A DNA stretch of 64,000 bases, taken from assembly GCF_001270495.1 (NCBI RefSeq), contig NZ_LGUR01000196.1, forward strand, positions 1 to 64,000, read 5' to 3'. The position numbers and the translations under genes were made by a program. The notes under the pieces are model-generated. The model had not been told where the DNA came from. It saw only the letters and a program-made list of their open reading frames with translations, and made no database searches. Each line of letters opens with the position of its first letter. The first letter of the stretch is position 1. Positions 1 to 7,275 of the stretch are shown here, piece by piece. The stretch comes from Streptomyces viridochromogenes. Its GTDB lineage: Bacteria > Actinomycetota > Actinomycetes > Streptomycetales > Streptomycetaceae.

Positions 1-444
1 GGGGTGGGGGGTGGGCACTGAACGGATTCCTTCCCACGCGCAAGACACAGAAGTTCCGATCACCGAAAAGGACCGGGCGACTACCTCTTCGGCACCAGCG
101 CGGGGAGCACGAATTCACCAACGCCCATCCGCCCCGGTTTCCCCGGAACGCATGAGCCCCGGCCTTTTCCACCCCCCACGGGTAGTTCACCCTTGCACAG
201 CAAACGGATGGCCAACAAGACACTCGGGCAACATCCGCACCTTTGAAAGAAAGTCAGATGCCGCGGCAACTCTCCACACCTGCGTGAGCTTTCACCATTC
301 ACTGCACCCCGTGTGAAACTCACGCACACGCCGGAGCACCACGCACGCTCCCCGGCGCGTCCGCGCGCGTAGTCCACTGGAACCGGCCCTCTCGGAAGGC
401 CCCGCGCGGGAACGGCGGCTCTCCCGCGCGTCATGGGCCGCCGA
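1..444. other. Left-edge stretch without a convincing gene
   Basis: No open frame here has the third-position GC bias or a recognisable protein; the frames present are low-complexity Arg/Pro/Gly translations. The stretch is less GC-rich than its surroundings between about 190 and 320, with a short hairpin at 180-192 (GGGT/ACCC arms). It could be the 5' regulatory region of a minus-strand gene lying left of the window. I cannot assign a function. Confidence 0.4.
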
Positions 445-494
445 CCCCGTTCCTCCCGCCCTCGGTCGGCGGCCCCGGGGCGGGAGGAACGGGG
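445..494. terminator. Strong GC-rich hairpin after the toxin gene
   Basis: Perfect 16-bp arms (445-460 and 479-494) enclose an 18-nt loop, 40 bp downstream of the toxin stop codon on the minus strand. There is no U-tract, which is usual for streptomycete terminators. It probably ends transcription of the toxin-antitoxin operon and may act in both directions. Confidence 0.7.
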
Positions 495-533
495 ACCGCC
501 ACGGGGGTGGCCGGACCCACCGGGCGGCAGGGC

Positions 534-911
534 TCAGATCTGCCAGGAGCGCAGCCGGTCGGCCGCGCCGTACACGTCGGTCTTGCCGGAGATCAGGTCG
601 CGCGCGAGGTCGACGAGGGCGCCGTACGGCGGGTCGATGCCGACGTCGCTGACGAACATGTAGGCCACCGCGGACGCGCAGGCGAACCGGGCGTTGGCCG
701 AGGGAAGCGGCTTGAGCAGGGCGAGGGTGTGCAGCAGGGCGGCGGCCCGCCAGGCCGGGTCGGAGTCGACGCCCAGGCGGGGCGGATCCACGCGATGGCG
801 GGCGACGGCGGCGACCAGCGCGGAGAAGTCGTTGATCGTGGGCTGGTCCGGCAGGACTTCTTCGTGACGCTGGAGCAGCCAGGGCACGTCGATATGGATG
901 ACGGGTGCCAT
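534..911 (-). CDS. Fic/Doc-family toxin of a toxin-antitoxin pair
   Basis: A 125-residue protein of Doc-like length. The segment KPLPSANARFA (about residues 66-76) lies where Doc and Fic proteins carry HxFx(D/E)(G/A)N(K/G)R. The Asn and last Arg are kept, but the catalytic His position is Lys and the acidic position is Ser. Known Doc enzymes phosphorylate EF-Tu; whether this divergent form does so cannot be read from sequence. The ATG lies 3 bp after the stop of the upstream antitoxin gene, so translation is probably coupled, as in type II modules. From memory, a streptomycete Doc-like family shares the Lys substitution, so this looks like a family trait rather than decay. The family assignment is fairly sure, the activity is not. 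Confidence 0.72.
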   Translation of the reverse strand: MAPVIHIDVPWLLQRHEEVLPDQPTINDFSALVAAVARHRVDPPRLGVDSDPAWRAAALLHTLALLKPLPSANARFACASAVAYMFVSDVGIDPPYGALVDLARDLISGKTDVYGAADRLRSWQI

Positions 912-914
912 CGG

Positions 915-1160
915 TCAGGCAGCCCGCCCCTCGCCCTTGGCCGACGGTTCGTCGTCGGGAAAGGCCGCCGCGAACTCGTCGGCATGCGACGCGAAGAACC
1001 GGCGGAACGCCTCGGCGCCCTCCTGCAACGCCCGGTGTCGCGCTATGTCGGCCGCTGCGGCCTCGCGCACGAGGGCCTTCATCGACGTACCGCGTTCCTT
1101 GGCGATCTGCCGCAGGTCCTCAAGCTCGCGGTCGCTGAACTCCACGTTGAGAGCTGGCAT
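915..1160 (-). CDS. Ribbon-helix-helix-type antitoxin
   Basis: An 81-residue protein. The N-terminal part, MPALNVEFSDRELEDLRQ, reads as the DNA-binding strand and first helix of an Arc/MetJ/CopG ribbon-helix-helix fold. It is followed by RGTSMKALVREAA and a charged C-terminal tail that would bind the toxin. The frame is open further upstream to 1289, but the ATG at 1160 begins exactly at the fold. It precedes the Doc-like toxin in the order typical of type II modules and probably represses its own promoter. A palindrome at 1215-1224 is a possible operator. The Doc partner is more often Phd-type, so the RHH assignment is tentative. Confidence 0.75.
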   Translation of the reverse strand: MPALNVEFSDRELEDLRQIAKERGTSMKALVREAAAADIARHRALQEGAEAFRRFFASHADEFAAAFPDDEPSAKGEGRAA

Positions 1161-1214
1161 GTCTCTCACGGTACCGCTCGGGTACTTGCTCGTAAATACG
1201 CGCAGGTCAAGTGT

Positions 1215-1224
1215 GACGTACGTC
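1215..1224. promoter_or_regulatory. Palindrome upstream of the antitoxin gene
   Basis: GACGTACGTC is a perfect 10-bp palindrome 55 bp upstream of the antitoxin ATG, in a comparatively AT-rich promoter segment (about 1185-1225). Its position suits autoregulation by the RHH antitoxin, but short palindromes are common, so this is only a candidate. Confidence 0.35.
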
Positions 1225-1332
1225 GGTACCAGGAGGCTAAGGAACGACCTGCGCGGCGTGCCGCCACCCGCTGCTGCTCGCTGCCGCACATGCGCTTCAC
1301 CACCGAGACGTGGGTCACATTCACCCCAGGGA

Positions 1333-1360
1333 TGTCACATTCCGGCCCTCGGCGGGCCTC
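1333..1360 (+). promoter_or_regulatory. Possible ECF41-type autoregulatory promoter
   Basis: TGTCACA at 1333-1339 matches the -35 element described for ECF41 targets, with CCTC 17 bp later against the expected CGTC. It lies 54 bp upstream of the sigma factor ATG, as expected if the factor activates its own operon. A near copy, GGTCACA, lies just upstream at 1314-1320. Confidence 0.5.
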
Positions 1361-1392
1361 GCAGTTATGAGCGCGCACTGGGAGGCCACCGC

Positions 1393-2319
1393 ATGTCCGA
1401 CACCCCCGTACCCGTCACCGACGACGCGACCGGCGTCTTCGTCGAGCATCGCGAGCTGATGTTCGGCGTCGTCTACAACATGCTCGGCAGCGTCGCCGAC
1501 ACCGAGGACGTCCTCCAGGAGACCTGGCTGTCGTGGACGGCCCACAACGCGGGCGCGCCGCTCGACGGGGTCGACAACCCGCGGGCGTATCTCGTGCGGA
1601 TCGCCGTGAACCACGCGCTGACACGGCGGGCCGCGATCAGCCGCCGACGGGAGACGTACGTCGGCCCGTGGCTGCCGGAGCCGCTGGTCGCGGTCGACGA
1701 GGGCGACGGCGCCGAGGACCCCGCCCTGCGCACCGAGTCCGTGTCGCTGGCGATGCTGGTCGTCCTGGAGTCGCTGTCTCCGCTGGAACGCGCGGTGTTC
1801 GTGCTGCACGAGGTGTTCGGGTACGCGCACCCGGAGATCGCGGAGATCATCGACCGCAGCCCGGCTGCCGTACGGCAGCTGGCGCATCGCGCGCGGGGGC
1901 ACGTGCACGCGCGGCGGCCGCTGTACGAGGCGCATCCGCGGGTACGGCGGGAGGCGACCGAGCGGTTCGTGCGGGCCGCGGTGGGCGGGGACATCGCCGC
2001 GCTGATGGAGGTCCTGGCACCCGACGTCACGGTGTGGACGGACGCCGGCGGCAAGCGGAAGCCGGCGGCACTGCGGCCCGTCCACGGCCGGGACAAGGCG
2101 CTCCGGTTCTTCGGGGCGTACGGGAAGAAGGGTGGTGCGGGCCAGCTGGAGCTGCGCTACCGGCGGGTCAACGGTGACGACGCGGTGGTGCTGTTCCAGG
2201 GCGGGGAGCCGTACGCCGTCCTGGTCCTGGATCTCACGCCGGACGGTGACCGGGTGTGCGGTGTCTATGTCGTCAGCAACCCCGACAAGCTGACGCACGT
2301 GCGCCGGGAGGAGGCGTGA
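1393..2319 (+). CDS. ECF41-family RNA polymerase sigma factor (SigJ-like)
   Basis: A 308-residue protein. Region 2 spans about residues 15-85 (LMFGVVYNMLGSVADTEDVL), and region 4 about 120-175 (ERAVFVLHEVFGYAHPEIAEII plus a helix-turn-helix). The C-terminal extension of about 120 residues is a SnoaL/NTF2-like domain, the hallmark of ECF41. It contains DAGGK, a variant of the family DGGGR motif, and a perfect NPDKL near the end, both known to modulate activity in cis. ECF41 factors have no classical anti-sigma factor. The ATG at 1393 was chosen because it begins the sigma domain; the open frame upstream is antisense to the antitoxin. The stop overlaps the GTG of the cytochrome b gene (GTGA). 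The usual carboxymuconolactone decarboxylase or oxidoreductase partner is absent. Confidence 0.9.
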   Translation: MSDTPVPVTDDATGVFVEHRELMFGVVYNMLGSVADTEDVLQETWLSWTAHNAGAPLDGVDNPRAYLVRIAVNHALTRRAAISRRRETYVGPWLPEPLVAVDEGDGAEDPALRTESVSLAMLVVLESLSPLERAVFVLHEVFGYAHPEIAEIIDRSPAAVRQLAHRARGHVHARRPLYEAHPRVRREATERFVRAAVGGDIAALMEVLAPDVTVWTDAGGKRKPAALRPVHGRDKALRFFGAYGKKGGAGQLELRYRRVNGDDAVVLFQGGEPYAVLVLDLTPDGDRVCGVYVVSNPDKLTHVRREEA

Positions 2320-3800
2320 GCGCCCGGGAGCTGCCCGGGCCCGGCCGGGGCGAGCGGGTCGCGGACTTCTTCGACGGGCGTCTCGGCATCCACTCCCTCG
2401 GCCGGAAGTACCTGCGCAAGGTCTTCCCGGACCACTGGTCTTTCCTGCTCGGCGAGATCTGCCTGTACAGCTTCGTCGTCCTGATCCTGACCGGCGTGTA
2501 CCTCACCTTCTTCTTCCATCCGTCGATGAACGAGGTGACGTACCACGGCAGTTACCTCCCCCTCAACGGCGTCCGCATGTCCGAGGCGTACGCGTCCACG
2601 CTGGACATCAGCTTCGACGTGCGGGGCGGGCTGCTGATGCGGCAGCTGCACCACTGGGCGGCACTGGTCTTCGTCGCCGGGATGCTCACGCACATGATGC
2701 GGCACTTCTTCACGGGGTCGTTCCGCAAGCCTCGGGAGATCAACTGGCTGTTCGGCTGGTCCCTGCTGTTCCTCGGCCTGTTCGAGGGTCTCTTCGGCTA
2801 TTCACTGCCGGACGACCTGCTGTCGGGCACGGGCCTGCGGTTCGTGAACGGCGCGCTGCTGTCGGTGCCGATCGTCGGGACGTATCTGTCGATGTTCCTG
2901 TTCGGCGGGGAGTTCCCGGGCCATGACATCGTGGCCCGCTTCTACTCCCTGCACATCCTGGTGATTCCCGGCATCATGGCGGCGCTGGTCGTGGCGCACG
3001 TCCTGCTGGTCGTCTACCACAAGCACACCCAGTTCGCGGGCCCCGGCCGCACCGAACGCAACGTCGTCGGCGCCCCGTTCATGCCGGTCTACCTGGCGAA
3101 GGCCGGCGGCTTCTTCTTCCTGGTCTTCGGCGCGCTCACGCTCATGGCGGCGGTGGCCTCGATCAACCCTGTCTGGTCGTACGGCCCTTACCGCGCCGAC
3201 CAGGTCTCCACGGGCGCCCAGCCCGACTGGTACCTGGGCTTCGCCGAGGGACTGGTGCGCGTCATGCCGGGCTGGGAGATCACCCTGTGGGGCCACACGC
3301 TGGTCCTCGGGGTGCTGATCCCGGTCGTCATCTTCCCGCTGCTGCTGGTCTTCATCGGCGTGTATCCCTTCCTGGAGGCCCGGGTCACGGGCGACAAGAG
3401 CGAGCACCACCTCCTCGACCGCCCCCGCAACCGCCCCGTCCGCACGGGGATCGGCGCGGCCTGGATCAGCCTCTATCTGATCCTCCTGGCGGGCGGCGGC
3501 AACGACATCGTGGCGACCAGGCTCCATCTGTCGATCAACACGGTGACCTGGGCGATCCGCGTCGCGGCGCTCGTCGTCCCGCTGATCGTGTTCGACGTCA
3601 CCCGCCGCGTCTGCCTCGGACTCCAGCTCCAGGACAGGGAGCGGGTGTTGCACGGCCGGGAGACCGGTCTGATCAAACGGCTTCCGCACGGCGAGTACGT
3701 CGAGGTGCACCAGCCGCTGGACCAGGCCGCGCTGCACACCCTGACCGCTCACGAGCGGCCGGGCCGACTCGTGGAGCACGAACCGCGGAGTGACCAGTAG
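2316..3800 (+). CDS. Stand-alone cytochrome b (QcrB-like) of a bc1-type complex
   Basis: A 494-residue membrane protein. The N-terminal cytochrome b domain has paired haem-ligand histidines in helix B (RQLHHW and LTHMMRH, about residues 110-130) and helix D (LHILVIPG and VVAHVLLVVYHKH). The quinol-site motif is PDWY, the actinobacterial form of PEWY, followed by C-terminal helices and a soluble tail. In Streptomyces, qcrB normally sits in a ctaE-qcrCAB cluster; here no Rieske protein or cytochrome c gene is nearby. The GTG start overlaps the sigma stop by 3 nt, so the two are translationally coupled. It may replace the housekeeping subunit under a condition sensed by ECF41, or form another membrane redox protein. 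The fold is sure, the role is inference. Confidence 0.9.
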   Translation: MSARELPGPGRGERVADFFDGRLGIHSLGRKYLRKVFPDHWSFLLGEICLYSFVVLILTGVYLTFFFHPSMNEVTYHGSYLPLNGVRMSEAYASTLDISFDVRGGLLMRQLHHWAALVFVAGMLTHMMRHFFTGSFRKPREINWLFGWSLLFLGLFEGLFGYSLPDDLLSGTGLRFVNGALLSVPIVGTYLSMFLFGGEFPGHDIVARFYSLHILVIPGIMAALVVAHVLLVVYHKHTQFAGPGRTERNVVGAPFMPVYLAKAGGFFFLVFGALTLMAAVASINPVWSYGPYRADQVSTGAQPDWYLGFAEGLVRVMPGWEITLWGHTLVLGVLIPVVIFPLLLVFIGVYPFLEARVTGDKSEHHLLDRPRNRPVRTGIGAAWISLYLILLAGGGNDIVATRLHLSINTVTWAIRVAALVVPLIVFDVTRRVCLGLQLQDRERVLHGRETGLIKRLPHGEYVEVHQPLDQAALHTLTAHERPGRLVEHEPRSDQ

Positions 3801-3876
3801 GTGGCCTGTCACCGAACACCGGGTACACGGGCCGTGTATTCCTGACATGCCCTACAACCTCCGGTGATGTCCCGGG

Positions 3877-3883
3877 TGTCACA
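3877..3883 (+). promoter_or_regulatory. TGTCACA element upstream of the secreted-protein gene
   Basis: A second exact TGTCACA, the ECF41 -35 heptamer, lies 65 bp upstream of the GTG of the next gene. No good CGTC follows at 15-17 bp, so the promoter is incomplete by consensus. It is listed because it follows immediately after the ECF41-cytochrome b unit. Confidence 0.3.
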
Positions 3884-3948
3884 CCCATGCCGGACCACCA
3901 CCACGCGGTCCCGGCACGACAACGGACCTCTTCACCAACGGAGTTCAC

Positions 3949-4734
3949 GTGCGCATGCGCTCACTGGCCGCTCGACCGACCGCCGTCGCCGTCCTCACCC
4001 TGCTCACCGGCGCGCTGGTCGCACCGTCCGCCCACGCGGCGGACCGCGACTACACCATGACCCTCACCAGCTCCACCGCCACCACCGACTTCGCCGACCG
4101 GACGGTCGACCTGGCCGGGACGCTGACCCGGCCGGACGGAACGCCCGCCGCGGACACCCCGGTCCAGCTCGAACAGTCCGTCCTGTTCGACACCTGGAAC
4201 CCCTGGGGCGACCCCATCGACCCGACCGAATGGGAGACCCGCAGCCTGGGCACCGTCCGCACCGACGCCGAGGGACGGTTCACGCTCGACGACGTCCCGG
4301 CGGACCGCTGGGACGACCGGCCCAGCCCCTACCTCTCCCCCCGCCACGAGGTGCAGTTCCGCGCCATGTACGACACGGACCCCACCGACGGCCAGATGGC
4401 CTTCGCGGACACCGCCGTGAGCGTCGAGCCGGTCGCGAGCTCCCTGTCCTACCGGGTCAGCAGGGTCGTCGTGCACCCCGGCGCCGGCCTCACCGTCACC
4501 GGCAAGGTCACCTGGCCCGCCGGGCACGGCCCGGTCGCCGGGACCCGGGTCTACCTGCGGCAGTACTTCGAGAGCGAGTACAACGCGCAGACCACCACGG
4601 ACGCCGACGGCAACTTCACCATCAACACCAGGATCCGGGCGTACGACCACGAGTTCGTGCTCTTCTCGGCCCCCAAGGACTACTACGTTGCGGGCGCGAG
4701 CAAGGTGCTCCCGGTGAAGAACATCACCCGGTAG
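3949..4734 (+). CDS. Secreted protein with two beta-sandwich (Ig/CNA-B-like) modules
   Basis: A 261-residue exported protein. The first 30 residues form a Sec signal peptide (basic start, hydrophobic VAVLTLLTGALV, AHA-A cleavage site). Two modules of about 100 residues each follow, containing VDLAGTLTRPDGTPAADTPV and LTVTGKVTWPAGHGPVAGT. Each ends in a TTTDADGNFTI or VRTDAEGRFTL strand, the pattern of carboxypeptidase-regulatory/CNA-B-like folds. There is no catalytic motif and no sortase or membrane anchor. Similar small secreted proteins are common in Streptomyces with unknown role. It lies just after the cytochrome b gene and could share its sigma factor. A GTG start was taken because it opens the signal peptide; an ATG two codons on is equally possible. 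Confidence 0.75.
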   Translation: MRMRSLAARPTAVAVLTLLTGALVAPSAHAADRDYTMTLTSSTATTDFADRTVDLAGTLTRPDGTPAADTPVQLEQSVLFDTWNPWGDPIDPTEWETRSLGTVRTDAEGRFTLDDVPADRWDDRPSPYLSPRHEVQFRAMYDTDPTDGQMAFADTAVSVEPVASSLSYRVSRVVVHPGAGLTVTGKVTWPAGHGPVAGTRVYLRQYFESEYNAQTTTDADGNFTINTRIRAYDHEFVLFSAPKDYYVAGASKVLPVKNITR

Positions 4735-4752
4735 CCGCGGCCGGCCACCGCC

Positions 4753-4791
4753 GACGAGCCCGCCACCGCTCTCCGCGCCGACGGGCTCGTC
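4753..4791. terminator. Bidirectional hairpin between convergent genes
   Basis: Perfect 10-bp arms GACGAGCCCG (4753-4762) and CGGGCTCGTC (4782-4791) lie between the stop codons of two convergent genes, the usual place for a bidirectional terminator. Confidence 0.75.
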
Positions 4792-4800
4792 AGGGTCTGC

Positions 4801-7044
4801 CTATCCCTGGCCTGCCACGAAGGAGGCCATCCGGGTCAGCGCGGAGTTCCAGTTGACCGTGTGTTCGTTGGTCGACCAGGACTGGATGTCGTCGATGTAG
4901 CAGAACTGACCGACGCAGCCCTGGAGTTTGCTCTGTGCGTAGGGATCCTGAATGCTCGAGTTCGGCCCGCCGGCGAGCGTGCCGACCGGCGGGTTGGGCT
5001 GGCTCGGGTCGAGCTGGTGGGCGTACCAACGGGCATGCTGGTTACGGGAGTTGACCTCTCCGTAGCCGGTCACGTACGAGATGTTCAGCGCGTTGCGCCC
5101 GAGGAGGTAGTCCATGCTCTGCAACGCGCCGTCACGGTACTTCGAGGCACCCGAGATGTCGTACGCGGTGGCGATGACGACGGCGTTGTGCAGGATCTGG
5201 TGGTTGGAACCCCAGTCGTAGAGGTTGCCCTCGGGGGCGTACGGCATCCCGTACGGCTGTGACTTCAGGGTTGCCAGGTAGCGGTCCGCGCCCTTGATCA
5301 CGGACTGGCGCACCTTGTCCCGGCCGGGCAGCCCGCTCGGCACGGTCGCCAGGTCGAGCCGGGCGGCGGCCGCCGTCCTGGCCCAGTCGTAGCCGAGGGC
5401 GCCGAAGATGTCGGCCGTGTGGACGGGCGAGTTGAGGACGTGGTCCGCGAACTCCTTCTCACCTGTGCTGAGATACAGCTCGGCCGCCGCCCAGTAGAAC
5501 TCGTCGGTGACGTTGTTGTCGGCGTAGGTGCCGCCGCCGATGCCGTCGCTCTCGGAGGCGTAGCGGTCGGGGTGCGCGAGCGCCGCCGACCACGCCGTGC
5601 GGGCGGCCGCCAGCGTCTTCGCCGCGAATCCCTTGTCGTACGGCTTGTACAGGCGTGCCGCCTGCGCGGCCGTCGCCGCCAGGTTCAGGGTCGCCGCGGT
5701 GGACGGAGGGTGCAGTTCGCGCTTCTGCGGGTCGTCGCTGGGCAGCAGCGGCAAGCCCGTCCACTGCTCGTCGTGGATCTTGTGGTGCGCCATGCCGGCC
5801 AGCGGCTGCCCCGCCGGCACCTGCATCTTCAGCAGGAACTCCAGCTCCCAGCGGACCTCGTCCAGGATGTCCGGCACCTTGTTGCCGCTCTCCGGGATGG
5901 CGAGGGTGCCGTCGCCCAGCTTCCTCGGTTCCCCGGTGCGGGCGAGCGTCTCACGCTCGTACGTGCTCAGCAGTTCCCACACCGAGATGCCGCCGTTGAC
6001 GACGTACTTGCCGTGGTCGCCGGCGTCGTACCAGCCGCCCGTCACATCGAGGGTGTAGTCGCACACGCCGGGCTGACACGGCACGTCGCCGTCACCCTGG
6101 TTGGGCGCGACGTCGACATGTCCGGCGGGGCGGGCGTAGCCCGGGCGCAGGTCGTCGCGGATCGCGATGCCGCTGCGCTGTGTGTAGTAGTACTTCACGG
6201 CGTCCAGGCGCAGCCGCTCATAGGCGGCCGTCCCGATGTCGAAGGGGCGGCTCGCCTCCCCGTCGGCGACCAGCGTGAAGTCCTTGCCCTGCTTGCGGTA
6301 GGCGCCGAAGTCGATGGCGTGGACGTTCTGCGCGGAGGACGCGTCGGTGCCGCGCGGCACGGTCCGGCCGTGGGCGACCACGGCGCCGGAGGCGTCCTTC
6401 AGCTGCCAGGGCAGCTTCTCGGTGGCGTCGGTGACCAGGGTGGCGTTCTTCGGCCCGGCGGGCAGATAGGCGACCTGGTTCACACGCACCCGCGGCCCGG
6501 TGTCGGGCTCGTACACCTCGGGCGGGACCCCGCCCAGCAGCGAGACGTCGTCCATGCAGAAGCGCCACGCGTCCGCGCTGCCGCCGAGCTGGAAGGCGAC
6601 CTGCCCCTGCGGGGTGTCGACGGGCGAGGTGAAGGTGTACGCGTACGAGTTCCCGGAGACGCTCAGTTCCGGCGTCACCTCGAAGTAGGTGTCGTACGGC
6701 GCCGCCGACAGTCCGACGATCGCCCGCACGACGTGCCCTTCGGGCGTGCCGTCCGCGGTGAAGGAGAACCGGTACGACTCCCCCTTCACCAGGGCGATGT
6801 CGTTCTGGCCGACGGCGGCGTCCCAGCGGTTGGTGGTGCCGCCGGGCACGTCGGCACAGAGCTGCCCGCCGGACAGGCCCGCGGTGACGTTGCTGCTCGC
6901 CCACCACGGGTCGGTGGTGGTGTCGAAGGTGCCGTTCTTCAGCTGCTCGACTTCTTCGGCGCCGGCCGGTGTGGCCGGGAGCGCGGTGAGGCCCGCGGCC
7001 AGCAGGGCCGTCAGGGTCAGCAAGGTGGTTCTGCGTCGTTTCAC
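4801..7044 (-). CDS. Secreted GH9 endoglucanase with N-terminal CBM
   Basis: A 747-residue cellulase. Order: Sec signal peptide (1-29, ending AGAEE); a carbohydrate-binding module of CBM4/9 type (about 32-175, [14 protein letters not shown]); a CelD-N immunoglobulin-like domain (about 188-270, [18 protein letters not shown]); then the GH9 (alpha/alpha)6 barrel (about 280-745). The catalytic DAGDHGKYV carries the Asp pair, HARW is the conserved His motif, and [10 protein letters not shown] near the C-terminus carries the general-acid Glu. It hydrolyses beta-1,4-glucans outside the cell. The start is a GTG with a GAGGAG ribosome site. A CebR-type operator lies 40 bp upstream, implying repression relieved by cello-oligosaccharides. 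It converges with the preceding gene. Confidence 0.95.
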   Translation of the reverse strand: MKRRRTTLLTLTALLAAGLTALPATPAGAEEVEQLKNGTFDTTTDPWWASSNVTAGLSGGQLCADVPGGTTNRWDAAVGQNDIALVKGESYRFSFTADGTPEGHVVRAIVGLSAAPYDTYFEVTPELSVSGNSYAYTFTSPVDTPQGQVAFQLGGSADAWRFCMDDVSLLGGVPPEVYEPDTGPRVRVNQVAYLPAGPKNATLVTDATEKLPWQLKDASGAVVAHGRTVPRGTDASSAQNVHAIDFGAYRKQGKDFTLVADGEASRPFDIGTAAYERLRLDAVKYYYTQRSGIAIRDDLRPGYARPAGHVDVAPNQGDGDVPCQPGVCDYTLDVTGGWYDAGDHGKYVVNGGISVWELLSTYERETLARTGEPRKLGDGTLAIPESGNKVPDILDEVRWELEFLLKMQVPAGQPLAGMAHHKIHDEQWTGLPLLPSDDPQKRELHPPSTAATLNLAATAAQAARLYKPYDKGFAAKTLAAARTAWSAALAHPDRYASESDGIGGGTYADNNVTDEFYWAAAELYLSTGEKEFADHVLNSPVHTADIFGALGYDWARTAAAARLDLATVPSGLPGRDKVRQSVIKGADRYLATLKSQPYGMPYAPEGNLYDWGSNHQILHNAVVIATAYDISGASKYRDGALQSMDYLLGRNALNISYVTGYGEVNSRNQHARWYAHQLDPSQPNPPVGTLAGGPNSSIQDPYAQSKLQGCVGQFCYIDDIQSWSTNEHTVNWNSALTRMASFVAGQG

Positions 7045-7083
7045 GTCTGGGCTCCTCGGGGGAGGGGCGGGTTACGCTCGGGG

Positions 7084-7097
7084 TGGGAGCGCTCCCA
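7084..7097. promoter_or_regulatory. CebR-type operator
   Basis: TGGGAGCGCTCCCA is a perfect 14-bp palindrome identical to the consensus bound by the LacI-family repressor CebR, which senses cellobiose and cello-oligosaccharides in Streptomyces. It sits 40 bp upstream of the GH9 start codon, in position to block its promoter. Confidence 0.9.
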
Positions 7098-7160
7098 GAG
7101 GCGGACGCAGCCATGGTTGTTGGCGACATGACACTACGTCAACGGTCCGGACGGTCGTGT

Positions 7161-7245
7161 TCGGCTGCGGCGCCGTTGTGGCTGGTCGCGCCCACGCGGC
7201 GGTAGCGCAATATCGAAACAGCCCCGCGCCCCTTCGAGGGCGCGG
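7161..7245. repeat. Dispersed streptomycete intergenic element with hairpin end
   Basis: This segment (starting TCGGCTGCGG and running through GTTGTGGCTGGTCGCG) matches a sequence I recognise as repeated many times between genes in Streptomyces genomes. Its end forms a hairpin, CCGCGCCC (7224-7231) with GGGCGCGG (7238-7245), 31 bp downstream of the GH2 stop, so it probably acts as that gene's terminator. A half copy occurs at 18027-18058. The family identification is from memory. Confidence 0.65.
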
Positions 7246-7275
7246 CCGGACCCGGCGTCCGGACCGTGACGTGGC

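Noticed and set aside
11..434. Overlapping open frames near the left edge on both strands
   Set aside because: Low-complexity Arg/Pro/Gly translation, no codon bias, no family resemblance and no ribosome site.
507..1370. Plus-strand open frame of 287 codons
   Set aside because: It is antisense to the toxin-antitoxin genes and reads as Gly/Arg/Asp-rich shadow sequence.
3877..3948. Complete ECF41 promoter before the secreted-protein gene
   Set aside because: Only the -35 heptamer is present; no CGTC follows at the required distance, so it is kept only as a weak element.
5419..7131. 570-codon plus-strand open frame opposite the GH9 gene
   Set aside because: Antisense shadow of a clear cellulase; translation is Val/Gly/Arg repeats without domain.
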